Shown here in pieces: positions 1 through 8,507 of a DNA stretch of 64,000 nucleotides. The stretch covers positions 186,001 through 250,000 of the forward strand of contig NZ_JACLAW010000003.1 in the NCBI RefSeq assembly GCF_014230315.1. Reading direction: 5' to 3'. Numbering within the stretch: the first letter of the stretch is position 1; every line of letters starts with the position of its first letter. This stretch comes from Novosphingobium flavum (GTDB lineage: Bacteria > Pseudomonadota > Alphaproteobacteria > Sphingomonadales > Sphingomonadaceae). A model generated the notes under the pieces. The model was given only the letters and a program-made list of their open reading frames with translations. It searched no databases and was not told the origin of the DNA. Position numbers and translations under genes: made by a program.

Positions 1-259
1 AGGGAATGCACCAGGAGGCGAAGATGTTGAGCAGACGCGGCTTGCCCCCGGCAAAGTCGGCCCGCGCCAGGCCCGGCTTGCCCTCGGCCCCGGCGGGCAG
101 GGCAAATTGCGGCAGCGGGTGGCCGACCAGACGGCTCGGCACGTTGTTGTCCTTGGGCACGATCAGCCCCCAGGCCACCAGCGCCACGAACAGGCCGAAC
201 AGCAAAAGCGGCAGCCACAACGACCAGCGCCGCTTCGCCGGAGGAGTAACGTCGCTCAT
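1..259 (-). CDS. ccmG: CcmG/DsbE thiol:disulfide oxidoreductase, C-terminus cut by window edge
   Basis: This is the N-terminal 86 residues of a periplasmic thioredoxin-like protein that keeps apocytochrome c cysteines reduced for haem attachment. A basic start is followed by one hydrophobic signal anchor (about residues 11 to 30), then the region leading into the thioredoxin fold, with NIFASWCIP visible at the window edge. That is the start of the WCxPC active site; the second cysteine lies outside. Its ATG overlaps the ccmF stop as ATGA, so it is the last visible gene of the ccmCDEFG operon. ccmH and a cycH-like gene would be expected next, beyond the edge (inference). Confidence 0.93.
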   Translation of the reverse strand, partial: MSDVTPPAKRRWSLWLPLLLFGLFVALVAWGLIVPKDNNVPSRLVGHPLPQFALPAGAEGKPGLARADFAGGKPRLLNIFASWCIP

Positions 260-2202
260 CGGCCCTGCCTTTCCCGCCGGAACGCGATCCTGTCACGCAC
301 CACCAGCCGCCGCACGTCGCTCGCCACCCGGCCGAGCAAGGCCAGTAGCCCGCCCAGCGCGATCAGCACGCCGCCCAGCCAGATCATCGGCACGAACGGC
401 TTCCACCACAGCCGCAGCTGCCAGCGCCCATCGGCCGCCTGATCGCCCAGCACCGTATAGAGCTGACCGTTCCAGCGTGTATGCAGCGCCGATTCCGCGG
501 TATTCTGCGGCGGCGCCCAGAACGTGCGCGCCTGTGGGCGCAATACGACCGGCGCCGACCCCTCATAGCTCGCCTGCATTTCGGCCTCGAGCGCGGTCCA
601 GTTCGGCCCGGCGATCGGCTCGACCGCCGCGACCCTGATCGACCACGGCCCGACCGGGGTGACGTCCCCCACGCGCACCGCCACCAGCTTCTCGGTGGTG
701 AAGGCCGAATCCGAAGCCATGCCGAACAGAGCCATGGCCACGCCAAGGTGGGCCAGCACCATGCCCCACAGCGGCAGCTTGACCTGCCGAAGCTTGCGCC
801 CACGCAGCGGCAGCACGCTCGCCGCCGCAATCGCCGGCGCGAGCGCCAGCCCGATGATCGGCAGGACACGGCCCGGCGCCAGCACGATCGCCGCCCCCAG
901 CGCCAGCACCGCCAGCACCGCCGGAATCGCCAGCATCGGCGCGATGCGCTTCACATTGTCGCGCCGCCAGCGCAGCAGCGGGCCGATGGCGAGCACGATC
1001 AGCATCGGCACGACGAAGATCGCGGTCACCGGGTTGAAATAGGGCGGGCCGACCGAAACCTTTTCGCCAAAGGCCTCGGTCACCAGCGGATAGAGCGTGC
1101 CCATCAGGATGATACCGAGCGAGCCCGTCAGCATCACATTGTTGAACACCAGCGCGGATTCGCGGCTGGTCACGGCAAAGCGCTCACCCTCGGTCACGGT
1201 TGCCGCGCGGATCGCGAACAGGGTCAGCGCCCCGCCGATATAGATCGCCAGCAGGGCGAGGATGAAGGTTCCACGCTTGGGATCGACCGCGAAGGCATGG
1301 ACGCTGGTCAGGATGCCCGAGCGGACGAGGAAGGTCCCGACCATCGACATGGAAAAGGCCACGACACCCAGCATCACCGTCCAGGCCCGCAGCGCGTTGC
1401 GCGCAGCCAGAACCCCGGCCGAATGGAGCAGCGCCGTCGCCGCCAGCCACGGCATCAGCGAGGCGTTCTCGACCGGGTCCCAGAACCACCAGCCACCCCA
1501 GCCCAGCTCGTAATAGGCCCAGTATGACCCCGCCGTGATCCCCAGCGTCAGGAAAATCCACGCCCCCAGCACCCAGGGCCGCATCGCGCGGGCAAAGGCC
1601 GGGCCAACCTCGCGCGTCACCAGCGCGCCGATAGCGAAGCTGAAGGCGATCGAAAGCCCGACATAGCCGAGGTACAGAGTCGGCGGATGGAAGGCGAGCC
1701 CCGGATCCTGCAACAGCGGGTTGAGCCCGTTGCCCTCAGCCGGCACCGGCGAAAGCCGGTCGAACGGATTGGAGGCGAACAGCAGGAAGGCATAGAAACC
1801 AAGGCTGACGAAAGCCTGCCCGGCCAGCGTCGCCTGCATGGTTGGCTCGGGCAGCCGCTTCTCGACCAGCGCCACGAAACCGCCGGCAAGGCCCATCACC
1901 GTGACCCACAGCAGCATCGAGCCCTCGTGGTTCCCCCAGGCCCCAGCGATCTTGTAAAGCATCGGCTTGGCCGAATGCGAATTCTCGGCAACCAGCTTCA
2001 CCGACAGGTCGGTCTCGGCAAACAGCGTCAGCAACGCACCAAAGGCGACCAGCGCCAGCACGCCCTGCACCACGGCGACCGGGCGGATCACCGCGCCCAG
2101 CCCCTCGCCCCGGCCCGTCAGGGCCAAGGCCCCCGCGAGCAGCTGGAGAAAGGCCAGCGCGGCGGCAAACCACAGGGCGGCAAGGCCAAATTCCGCGATC
2201 AC
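256..2202 (-). CDS. ccmF: Cytochrome c-type biogenesis protein CcmF (haem lyase subunit)
   Basis: A 648-residue polytopic inner-membrane protein, the usual length for CcmF. The tryptophan-rich WWD motif of the haem-handling family is present as GWGGWWFWDPVENASLMPW. There are many hydrophobic segments and a large soluble loop near the C-terminus ahead of a last membrane helix. CcmF acts with CcmH in the final ligation of haem to apocytochrome c, taking haem from CcmE. It overlaps ccmE upstream and ccmG downstream by ATGA junctions, so the operon is probably translationally coupled. Confidence 0.97.
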   Translation of the reverse strand: MIAEFGLAALWFAAALAFLQLLAGALALTGRGEGLGAVIRPVAVVQGVLALVAFGALLTLFAETDLSVKLVAENSHSAKPMLYKIAGAWGNHEGSMLLWVTVMGLAGGFVALVEKRLPEPTMQATLAGQAFVSLGFYAFLLFASNPFDRLSPVPAEGNGLNPLLQDPGLAFHPPTLYLGYVGLSIAFSFAIGALVTREVGPAFARAMRPWVLGAWIFLTLGITAGSYWAYYELGWGGWWFWDPVENASLMPWLAATALLHSAGVLAARNALRAWTVMLGVVAFSMSMVGTFLVRSGILTSVHAFAVDPKRGTFILALLAIYIGGALTLFAIRAATVTEGERFAVTSRESALVFNNVMLTGSLGIILMGTLYPLVTEAFGEKVSVGPPYFNPVTAIFVVPMLIVLAIGPLLRWRRDNVKRIAPMLAIPAVLAVLALGAAIVLAPGRVLPIIGLALAPAIAAASVLPLRGRKLRQVKLPLWGMVLAHLGVAMALFGMASDSAFTTEKLVAVRVGDVTPVGPWSIRVAAVEPIAGPNWTALEAEMQASYEGSAPVVLRPQARTFWAPPQNTAESALHTRWNGQLYTVLGDQAADGRWQLRLWWKPFVPMIWLGGVLIALGGLLALLGRVASDVRRLVVRDRIAFRRERQGR

Positions 2203-2654
2203 CGGGTTTCCTTCACCGCCGCGCGGGCCTGGGCCTCGGTCATGTCCTTCATCTCGCGCGGCACGTATTTCTCGTCATGCTTGGCCAGCAGGTTGTCGGC
2301 CACGAAAGTCTTGTCCGGGCTCATCTTGCCCTCGGCCACCACGCCCGAACCTTCCTTGAACAGGTCCGGCACGATGCCCTTGAAGGTCACCGGCACCCGG
2401 TTCTTGCCGTCGCCGACGATGAAGTGGATCGTCACCCCGTCGGCATCAGTCCTGAGCGAACCGCCCTCGACCATCCCGCCCAGGCGGATCGCCCGGCCCG
2501 GCTCCGGCGGCTTGGCGGCGATGTCGGCCGGGAGGTAGAAATAGCTCGCCTGGTTGCGCAGGGCGTAGATCGCGAGCAGCGCCGCGCCGATCAGCGCGAC
2601 CAGCGCGATGAGAACGAGGATCAGCCGCTGGTGCTTAGCCTTGATTGCGCTCAC
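2199..2654 (-). CDS. ccmE: Cytochrome c maturation haem chaperone CcmE
   Basis: A 151-residue membrane-anchored periplasmic haem chaperone. One transmembrane segment (about residues 10 to 31) is followed by an OB-fold domain. The covalent haem-binding motif is visible as LAKHDEKYVP, with His126 and Tyr130 matching the conserved His and Tyr of the family. I use a GTG start at 2654 because it gives the family length and overlaps the ccmD stop as GTGA. The open frame extends further upstream, but that part is out-of-frame ccmD sequence. Confidence 0.95.
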   Translation of the reverse strand: MSAIKAKHQRLILVLIALVALIGAALLAIYALRNQASYFYLPADIAAKPPEPGRAIRLGGMVEGGSLRTDADGVTIHFIVGDGKNRVPVTFKGIVPDLFKEGSGVVAEGKMSPDKTFVADNLLAKHDEKYVPREMKDMTEAQARAAVKETR

Positions 2655-2806
2655 TTTTCCCGTCCCTTGTCGCGCGCCCGGTCCCGGCGCGCCTCGGCCT
2701 TGCGCATGGCCAGCCACGATTGCGCGATCAGCGCCGCCGTCCCGCCCAGCCCGATGGCATAGGCCGCGATCACGAAAGTCCACTGGTCCAGCGCTTCGTG
2801 CATCAT
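2651..2806 (-). CDS. ccmD: Haem exporter protein CcmD
   Basis: A 51-residue small membrane protein: one transmembrane helix (about residues 11 to 33) followed by a strongly charged cytoplasmic tail ending DKGREK. This size and plan are typical of CcmD, which helps release holo-CcmE from the CcmABC complex. Two ATG codons stand in tandem at 2806 and 2803; either could be the start. It lies between ccmC (2-base gap) and ccmE (GTGA overlap). Identification rests on size, topology and position, because CcmD sequences are poorly conserved. Confidence 0.88.
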   Translation of the reverse strand: MMHEALDQWTFVIAAYAIGLGGTAALIAQSWLAMRKAEARRDRARDKGREK

Positions 2807-2808
2807 GG

Positions 2809-3531
2809 TCAGGCCGCCATCGCCTTGCGCCGCAGCCGGGCCTCGGCCTGCTGGTCGGCAAGGATCGCACGCATCCGCATCAGCACCACCGCGCCGAACA
2901 GGCACGAGAAGCCCACCGTGGAAACCAGCAGCGGCACCAGGAATTCCGCCGCCATGGCCGATTGGCCCATCGTGATCGAAGGCGGCTGATGCAGGCTGTT
3001 CCACCACAGCACCGAATAGTGGATCACCGGGATGTTCACCGCGCCGACGATCCCGAAGATCGCCGGAATGCGCGAGGAGCCCTCGCCGTCGCGCCGCGCC
3101 GCATCGGCCAGCGCCGCATAGGCGAGGTAAAGGAAGAACAGCACCAGCATCGAGGTCAGCCGCCCGTCCCAGACCCACCACGTGCCCCAGGCAGGACGGC
3201 CCCAGATCGAGCCGGTGGCGAGGCAGATCGCGGCAAAGATTGCGCCGGGAATGGCAATGGCCCGGCCCGCGATCCCGGCCAGCGGGTGGCGCCAGACCAG
3301 CTCGGTCAGGCTCGCCAGCGCGATCGCGGTCCAGCCGCCCATGCCCAGCCAGGCGGTCGGCACATGAAGATAGACGATCCGCACGGTCTCGCCCTGCAGG
3401 GCATCGGCGGGGGCCACGAAGACGCCCCAGGCCATGGCAGCGCTCGCCAGGACCAGCCCAAGCGTCAGCAGCAGCGGCGCAAGCCACTGTGCAAGGCGCA
3501 GAAATCGGGCGGGATTGGCAAATCCGTGCAT
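2809..3531 (-). CDS. ccmC: Haem transporter subunit CcmC
   Basis: A 240-residue protein with about six transmembrane segments. The WWD-domain motif WGTWWVWDGRLTS sits near residues 115 to 128, and conserved histidines flank it (YLHVPTAW and PVIHYSV). CcmC loads haem onto CcmE. It is the first gene of the visible ccmCDEFG operon; ccmA and ccmB are not next to it, so they must be elsewhere. About 120 bases separate its start from tRNA-His, leaving room for a promoter that I could not define. Confidence 0.96.
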   Translation of the reverse strand: MHGFANPARFLRLAQWLAPLLLTLGLVLASAAMAWGVFVAPADALQGETVRIVYLHVPTAWLGMGGWTAIALASLTELVWRHPLAGIAGRAIAIPGAIFAAICLATGSIWGRPAWGTWWVWDGRLTSMLVLFFLYLAYAALADAARRDGEGSSRIPAIFGIVGAVNIPVIHYSVLWWNSLHQPPSITMGQSAMAAEFLVPLLVSTVGFSCLFGAVVLMRMRAILADQQAEARLRRKAMAA

Positions 3532-3652
3532 GGCCTCGGCAAACTCTCGTCAGCGCCCTTTGGCAGTTGCGGCAAGGTCCCGCAAGCTGATCCTTGGTGC
3601 CATCCGCCAAGCTGCGCATAACCGCGCAGGCGCTTGCCCGAACTGAAGAAAA

Positions 3653-3730
3653 TGGGGCGACCGATGGGGTTCGAACCCACGACCTCCGGTACCACAAACC
3701 GGCGCTCTAACCAACTGAGCTACGATCGCC
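3653..3730 (-). tRNA. tRNA-His (GTG)
   Basis: The minus strand folds into a full cloverleaf with acceptor arms GCGATCG and CGGTCGC, T8-A9, D-arm AGCTCAGTTGGTTAGAG, anticodon stem CCGGT/ACCGG around a TTGTGGT loop (anticodon GTG), and a TTCGAAC T-loop. CCA is encoded at the 3' end. The extra 5' G(-1) that identifies tRNA-His is encoded and faces C73. Some alphaproteobacteria lack G(-1), so this one is of the classical type. Confidence 0.97.
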
Positions 3731-3995
3731 ACGGCCCCTGTCAGCAATGCACTTCGGCACTGCCCGGGCAGGCGCAGGCCCTTTGCACAGGCCGGCGCGA
3801 ATGGGAAGAGGATTCTTTGCTTTACCTGTCCTCGAACGCGAAAAGCTCGCTCGCATGCAATGGGTCGGGTTGCGATGCCCGCCCTCAACCCCTTCCGCCT
3901 GCAGGAGGGGCGCGAGACTTGCGCTGGCACAGTCAGCGTTAGACGCAGCGGCGTAGGCCGTTCGGCGCAGGATCTGCCGGAATCACCAACCCCAA
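3731..3995. other. Non-coding spacer between tRNA-His and rpmE terminator
   Basis: About 265 bases with no convincing gene, RNA or strong promoter. Short frames cross it on both strands but none has a ribosome-binding site or protein-like composition. The tRNA-His promoter should lie at its left end, but I see no clear TTGACA/TATAAT pair. Confidence 0.5.
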
Positions 3996-4025
3996 GAAAA
4001 AAGGGCGGCCCCGCAGGACCGCCCT
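3996..4025 (-). terminator. Rho-independent terminator of rpmE
   Basis: On the minus strand a GGGCGG...CCGCCC stem with extra inner pairs and a short TGCG loop is followed directly by a run of T residues. It begins 26 bases after the rpmE stop codon, the classical place and shape for an intrinsic terminator. Confidence 0.85.
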
Positions 4026-4051
4026 CCTTGGTGTTCGGCTCGCGCCGGGGC

Positions 4052-4276
4052 TTACTTCTTGAGAGTAAGGCCGCCGAAACGCTTGTTGAACTGGGCCACG
4101 CGGCCGCCCTGATCCAGCTGGCGCTGACCGCCGGTCCAGGCCGGGTGCGAGGTCGGGTCGATGTCGAGCGCCATCGTGTCGCCTTCCTTGCCCCAAGTCG
4201 AGCGGGTCTCGAACACGGTGCCGTCGGTCATCTGCACCTTGATCATGTGGTAATCGGGATGGATATCGGCCTTCAT
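4052..4276 (-). CDS. rpmE: 50S ribosomal protein L31
   Basis: A 74-residue protein beginning [10 protein letters not shown], matching the L31 signature (IHPxYH), with a conserved TRSTWGK and HPAWTG region. The zinc-binding cysteines of the C+ form are absent, so this is the zinc-independent (C-) type. I prefer the ATG at 4276, which has a GAAAG sequence about eight bases upstream and the family N-terminus, over the in-frame GTG at 4285. A terminator follows it and a candidate promoter lies about 70 bases upstream, so it may be monocistronic. Confidence 0.95.
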   Translation of the reverse strand: MKADIHPDYHMIKVQMTDGTVFETRSTWGKEGDTMALDIDPTSHPAWTGGQRQLDQGGRVAQFNKRFGGLTLKK

Positions 4277-4344
4277 GACATTCACTTTCGCTATGGCCGG
4301 TTCCGACCGGCCCTGAAAACGTAATGGGGAAACTGGAAGCGGGC

Positions 4345-4373
4345 CGCATAGCCGCGCAACTGCTGAAAATCAA
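4345..4373 (-). promoter_or_regulatory. Candidate sigma-70 promoter of rpmE
   Basis: On the minus strand TTGATT is followed after 17 bases by TATGCG, about 70 bases before the rpmE start. The match is moderate and the call rests on spacing and position only. Confidence 0.4.
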
Positions 4374-4384
4374 GGAGTCATGAT

Positions 4385-4424
4385 TGGTACGCCCTTGGCA
4401 TCCGCCAAGGGCTTGCGGCACCGG
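4385..4424. repeat. 40-base palindromic intergenic repeat, copy A
   Basis: The core is a perfect stem CCCTTGGC/GCCAAGGG around an ATCC loop, flanked by GGTAC on one side and GCACC on the other. The same 40-base unit occurs twice more at 49527-49566 and 49580-49619. It lies between fabZ and rpmE, both on the minus strand, and is followed by a small GCAAGCT/AGCTTGC hairpin. It resembles a REP-type element. Confidence 0.85.
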
Positions 4425-4452
4425 GCAAGCTCAGCTTGCCCCGAACCATGCA

Positions 4453-4932
4453 TCAGCTATCAGCGATCATCGCGGTGAAGTTGACCTCGCAGGTCACCTT
4501 GTCGCCCAGCATGGCCTTGCCCCAGAACTTGCAGACCCGCGCCCGCTTCTGGACAAAGCCCACGCGCAGGTCGAGCAGCACGCCCGGCTCCACCGGCGCC
4601 CGGAACTTCGCGTCCTCGATCGCCATGAAGTAAACCAGCTTGCCAGTGCCCGAGAGCCCGAGGCTCTCCACCGCGAGGACGCCGGCCGCCTGGGCCAGCG
4701 CCTCGATCTGCAGCACGCCCGGCATGATCGGGCGGCCGGGGAAATGACCCTGGAAGAAGTCCTCGTTGAAGCTCACCGCCTTCACCGCGTGGATTTCCTC
4801 GTCGGGAACGAGGCTGATCACGCGGTCGACCAGCAGCATCGGGTAGCGATGCGGCAGGGCCGCAAGCACTTCCCGGATGTCGAGCGACTTGCCAACCTTG
4901 GTTTCGGCAACTTCGGTGACGTCTTCCGCCAT
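4453..4932 (-). CDS. fabZ: 3-hydroxyacyl-[acyl-carrier-protein] dehydratase FabZ
   Basis: A 159-residue hot-dog-fold enzyme that dehydrates beta-hydroxyacyl-ACP in fatty acid elongation. The catalytic motif is clear: [20 protein letters not shown], with His63 and Glu77 as the active pair. It follows ompH by 24 bases and is the last gene of the rpsB-to-fabZ run. In most gram-negatives lpxD precedes fabZ here and lpxA and lpxB follow. They are absent, which fits sphingomonads, whose outer membrane uses glycosphingolipids in place of LPS (family knowledge). Confidence 0.96.
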   Translation of the reverse strand: MAEDVTEVAETKVGKSLDIREVLAALPHRYPMLLVDRVISLVPDEEIHAVKAVSFNEDFFQGHFPGRPIMPGVLQIEALAQAAGVLAVESLGLSGTGKLVYFMAIEDAKFRAPVEPGVLLDLRVGFVQKRARVCKFWGKAMLGDKVTCEVNFTAMIADS

Positions 4933-4956
4933 GTCCTTACCCCCTGCCGCGCGCGA

Positions 4957-5682
4957 TCAGTTGCGGCTCGGCTGGCCGGGCTTGGCGGACGCGGCCGGAG
5001 CGGCGGCGGCAGCCGGAGCAGCCTGGCCGGCCTGGGCCGCCTGCTGGGCCTTGGCCTCACGCACTTCGCGCGGTTCCCAGCCGGCCGGCGGCACGAGCTG
5101 CGCGGTCGGGATCAGGGTGTTGAGCTGGGCGGTGACTTCCGGGGTCAGGTTATAGGCCTGGCCCGAAACCTGGAGCAGCGATTCCGGCTTGAGCAGCAGG
5201 GTCACGCCGCGCTTGGTCATGGCGGCGTCGACCGCCTGCTGCAGCTTGCCTTCGATCTGCTCGGCCACATAGGCCTGCGAATAGGCCACCGGCTGCAGGA
5301 TGCGCTGCAGTTCGGCCTGACCGCCCTGCTGGATCTGCTGGATGGCCTGGGCCTGCTGCTGCAGCGAGGCCTGGTTCGGCGCGGCTGCGGCGCGGTCGGC
5401 GTTGAACTTGTCGACCAGCGGCTTGATCTGGGCGTTGAGCGCCTGCGAGCGGGCCTCGGCCTGGTCGTACTGGGCCTTGTAGGTCACCGGGCGCTGGCTC
5501 TCGGCGGTCTTGAAGGCGTTGGTACCGGCCTCGGCAGCCTCGATGTTGGCCCAGGCGATGCCGTTGACGACAGTACCGGTGGCGGCGGCCGCCGCGGCGG
5601 GGCGCTGCTGCGCCAGTGCCGGAGTGGCCATGCCAAGGACGAGCGCCGCACCGAGAGCGGCGGAAACAAGAGACTTGGTCAT
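4957..5682 (-). CDS. ompH: OmpH/Skp-family periplasmic chaperone
   Basis: A 241-residue exported protein with a signal peptide (residues 1 to about 24, ending ATPALAQ) and a central alpha-helical region rich in Gln, Ala and Glu, as in the Skp arms. Skp holds unfolded outer-membrane proteins on their way to BamA, and this gene overlaps the bamA stop by one base (TGATG). The C-terminal tail is Ala/Pro-rich and low in complexity. It is longer than E. coli Skp (about 160 residues), as is common in sphingomonads. Confidence 0.9.
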   Translation of the reverse strand: MTKSLVSAALGAALVLGMATPALAQQRPAAAAAATGTVVNGIAWANIEAAEAGTNAFKTAESQRPVTYKAQYDQAEARSQALNAQIKPLVDKFNADRAAAAPNQASLQQQAQAIQQIQQGGQAELQRILQPVAYSQAYVAEQIEGKLQQAVDAAMTKRGVTLLLKPESLLQVSGQAYNLTPEVTAQLNTLIPTAQLVPPAGWEPREVREAKAQQAAQAGQAAPAAAAAPAASAKPGQPSRN

Positions 5683-8306
5683 CAGAACTGGGTTCCCACG
5701 TTGAAATTGAAGGTCTTGGGATCGTCACCCGGCTGGCTCAGCAGGGTCTTGGCAAAGTCGAGCCGGAACGGCCCGAACGGAGAGTTCCAATTAAAGCCGA
5801 CACCCACGGCCACGCGCGGCTTGTAGCTGTCGCCGTAGTAGAACTCGCGCGATTGCAGCGTACAATTCACAGCGTCAGGATTGCCCGCCTTCACAGCCGT
5901 GGTGCGATAGGTCTCGCCGGTGGTGCAGGAGTAAACATCGCTCAGCGACGGCGCCTGGACGCCCCAGACCGCGCCAATATCGGCGAAGATCGAGGGACGG
6001 ATGCCCATTTCGCGCGCGCCCGAACCCAGCGGAATCTCGACCTCTGCGCGGCCCTGGTAGTAATACCGGCCGCCGATCGCGTCGTCCTGCCAGTTGTCGC
6101 GGTTCTCACCGAAGCCGGTGGCCGAGGTGCTGTCGACATACTTGCGCACGATGCGCGGGCCGATGCCGCGAATGTCGAAGCCGCGCATTTCCGGCGAACC
6201 GAGGTAGAAGCGGTCGGTCAGGTAGACCCCCTCGATTTCGTTGCCAGCCGAATCGTACCGCTTCTTGAGCGCCTTGATGATCCCGCCCTCGCCGTTGAGC
6301 GAGAAGATGAAACCCCCGCCCAGCGGCCAGTACTTGGCGCCATTGGCACGCAGACGGGCATATTTCACCGAACCGCCCAGCCCGGCGAAGTCGGCGCTGA
6401 CCGAGGCCGTGTTGCCCCGGGTCGGCCGCACGCGGTTGTCGAGCGTGTCATAGACCAGCGACAGGCCGAGGATCGAGCTGGTCCGCTTGCCGATCGCATC
6501 GCACAGGTAGCGGCCGGCCAGCGCGCTGCTGCACTCGTAGGCGCCGGTCACCGGGTTTGTGGCGTAATAGGTCGCCTGGTCCAGCGAGACGTTGTCGAAG
6601 TTGAGCGTGTAGCGCCCGATCAGGCTCGCATATTCAGTCACCGGCAGGCCGAGGCGCAGCTGGAAGCCGGTCGTCGCCTGCTGGTAGAGGTTGTTGCGCT
6701 CGGAGTTCAGGTAGTTGAACGAGTTGTAGTCGCGCCGATAGATGTTGGCACCGAACGACACGTTCCGGTCGAACACGTAGGGCTCGACGAAGTTCAGCTC
6801 GACGCTCTTGGAATAGCGCGAATAGGACACGCTGGTGCCAACCGTCTGGCCGCGCCCGCGGAAGTTGCGCTGCTGGATCGAGGCCTGGAGGATGAAGCTC
6901 TCGATCGACGAGAAGCCCGCCGAAAGCTGCAGTTCGCCGGTCGGCTTTTCTTCGAGGTTGGCCTCGAGCACGATGCGGTCCGGCGCCGAACCGGGCTTCT
7001 GCTCGACCTCGAACTTCTCCTGGAAGTAGCCGAGCGACTTGATGCGGTTGGTCGAACGCTTGACCTGCAGCGAGTTGAACGCATCGCCCTCGGCGAGGCG
7101 GAACTCACGGCGGATCACCTTGTCCTGGGTCAGGGTGTTGCCGTTGACGTCGATCCGCTCGACGTAGACGCGCGGTGCCTCCGCGATCTGGAAGGTGATC
7201 CCCATGGTGAGATCATCCTTGTTGCGGCCATAGTCGGGCCGCACGTCGGCGAAGGCATAGCCGAAGGCACCGGCGGTCTGGTTCAGCTTGTCGATCGTGT
7301 CTTCCACGGTCTTGGCGTTGTACCAGTCGCCCTTCTTCATCGGCAGCTGCTTGGCCAGCACTTCCCCGTCGAAGTCGCGCAGCTGGCTTTCTACCTTCAC
7401 GTCGCCGAACTTGTAGCGCTTGCCCTCTTCCACCACGTAAGTGATGATGAAGTCGTGCTTGTCGGGCGTCAGCTCGGCCACGGCCGAAACCACCCGGAAA
7501 TCGGCATAGCCCTGGGTCAGGTAGAACTGGCGCAGCTTCTGCTGGTCATATGCCAGCCGGTCCGGGTCATAGCTGGTGCGCGAGGAAAACAGCCGGAACG
7601 CGCGCGACTGCTTGGTCACCATCTGGCTGCGCAGCTCGCCATCGTCGAACACGTCGTTGCCGATGATGTTGATCTGGCGGACCTTGGACTTGGGCCCCTC
7701 GTTGATCTCGAACACGATGTCGACGCGGTTCTGGTCGAGCATGACCATCTTGGGCTCGACCGTGGCGGCGAAGCGGCCCTGGCGCTTGTAGAGTTCGATG
7801 ATCCGGGCCACGTCCGCGCGCACCTTGGACCGGGTGAAGATCTGGCGCGCGGCAAGCTTGATCTCGGGGGTGATCTTGTCTTCCTTGAGGCGCTTGTTGC
7901 CCTCGAAGATGATCCGGTTGATCACCGGGTTTTCCTTGACCTGGATGGTCACCACGCCGCCCGCCTGGCGGATCTGGACGTCGGTGAACAGCTCGGTCGC
8001 AAACAGATCCTTCAGCGCCTGGTCGGCGCTGGCCTGGCTGTAGACCTGCCCCGCGCGCAGGCGGATATAGGACAGCACGGTATCGGGCTCGAGCCGCTGG
8101 TTGCCGGTCACTTCGACCCGCTGGATCACCTCGGGCGCGGCAGGCGCCGGGGCAGGCGCGGCCGGCACTTCGGCGGCGGGCGCCGTGGCGGGCGCAGCCT
8201 GCTGGGCCAGCGCGGCGGCCGGCGCCAGGAACGTGGTGCCCATGAGCGCAAGCCCCAGGGCCGAGGAACGACCTTTCGCGCCGGCAATAGCCCCGGTGGT
8301 TGCCAT
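5682..8306 (-). CDS. bamA: Outer membrane protein assembly factor BamA
   Basis: An 874-residue Omp85-family protein: signal peptide (about residues 1 to 32), an Ala/Pro-rich linker, five POTRA-like repeats beginning near VIQRVEVTGNQRLEPDT, and a C-terminal barrel ending NFNVGTQF with a terminal Phe. It inserts beta-barrel proteins into the outer membrane. I prefer the ATG at 8306, which has AAGGGA six bases upstream, over the in-frame ATG at 8321. It lies between rseP and ompH, the standard order. A long antisense frame opposite it is an effect of GC-rich codon use. Confidence 0.97.
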   Translation of the reverse strand: MATTGAIAGAKGRSSALGLALMGTTFLAPAAALAQQAAPATAPAAEVPAAPAPAPAAPEVIQRVEVTGNQRLEPDTVLSYIRLRAGQVYSQASADQALKDLFATELFTDVQIRQAGGVVTIQVKENPVINRIIFEGNKRLKEDKITPEIKLAARQIFTRSKVRADVARIIELYKRQGRFAATVEPKMVMLDQNRVDIVFEINEGPKSKVRQINIIGNDVFDDGELRSQMVTKQSRAFRLFSSRTSYDPDRLAYDQQKLRQFYLTQGYADFRVVSAVAELTPDKHDFIITYVVEEGKRYKFGDVKVESQLRDFDGEVLAKQLPMKKGDWYNAKTVEDTIDKLNQTAGAFGYAFADVRPDYGRNKDDLTMGITFQIAEAPRVYVERIDVNGNTLTQDKVIRREFRLAEGDAFNSLQVKRSTNRIKSLGYFQEKFEVEQKPGSAPDRIVLEANLEEKPTGELQLSAGFSSIESFILQASIQQRNFRGRGQTVGTSVSYSRYSKSVELNFVEPYVFDRNVSFGANIYRRDYNSFNYLNSERNNLYQQATTGFQLRLGLPVTEYASLIGRYTLNFDNVSLDQATYYATNPVTGAYECSSALAGRYLCDAIGKRTSSILGLSLVYDTLDNRVRPTRGNTASVSADFAGLGGSVKYARLRANGAKYWPLGGGFIFSLNGEGGIIKALKKRYDSAGNEIEGVYLTDRFYLGSPEMRGFDIRGIGPRIVRKYVDSTSATGFGENRDNWQDDAIGGRYYYQGRAEVEIPLGSGAREMGIRPSIFADIGAVWGVQAPSLSDVYSCTTGETYRTTAVKAGNPDAVNCTLQSREFYYGDSYKPRVAVGVGFNWNSPFGPFRLDFAKTLLSQPGDDPKTFNFNVGTQF

Positions 8307-8368
8307 GTTCCGTCCCTTCATCGCGGCAGGTATCCCGATCTGTAATTCACTGAAATTCGCCCTGCCCC

Positions 8369-8390
8369 GGGCCGGGAATGAACCGGGCCC
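8369..8390 (-). other. GC-rich hairpin in the rseP-bamA spacer
   Basis: GGGCCGGG and CCGGGCCC pair with one mismatch around a short loop between rseP and bamA on the minus strand. There is no T-run, so this is not a convincing terminator. It may be a processing or partial attenuation site. The same 200-base spacer has a CCCGCAT-A-ATGCGGG palindrome at 8476-8490. Confidence 0.4.
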
Positions 8391-8507
8391 AGTGGCAGAC
8401 GCTGCCCTGTGCCCGATGCGGCATCACCAATCAAGCAATCTGTCGGAAACATCGGCCTCGGCACCCACGCTATCCCCCGCATAATGCGGGTTCAGGATTG
8501 CCCGGCC

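Noticed and set aside
3587..3640. Possible degenerate fourth copy of the 40-base repeat near tRNA-His (TTGGTGCCATCCGCCAAGC)
   Set aside because: Only about 20 bases fit, with gaps, and the stem is not complete. Not enough to call.
5616..8345. A very long open frame (over 900 codons) on the plus strand opposite bamA
   Set aside because: It mirrors the codon bias of bamA in a GC-rich genome, has no ribosome-binding site, and its translation is His/Arg/Leu-rich without recognisable domains. bamA is certain.
8476..8490. CCCGCAT-A-ATGCGGG palindrome between rseP and bamA, considered as a terminator
   Set aside because: No T-run and a one-base centre; bamA and rseP are usually co-transcribed. Left as a possible binding site only.
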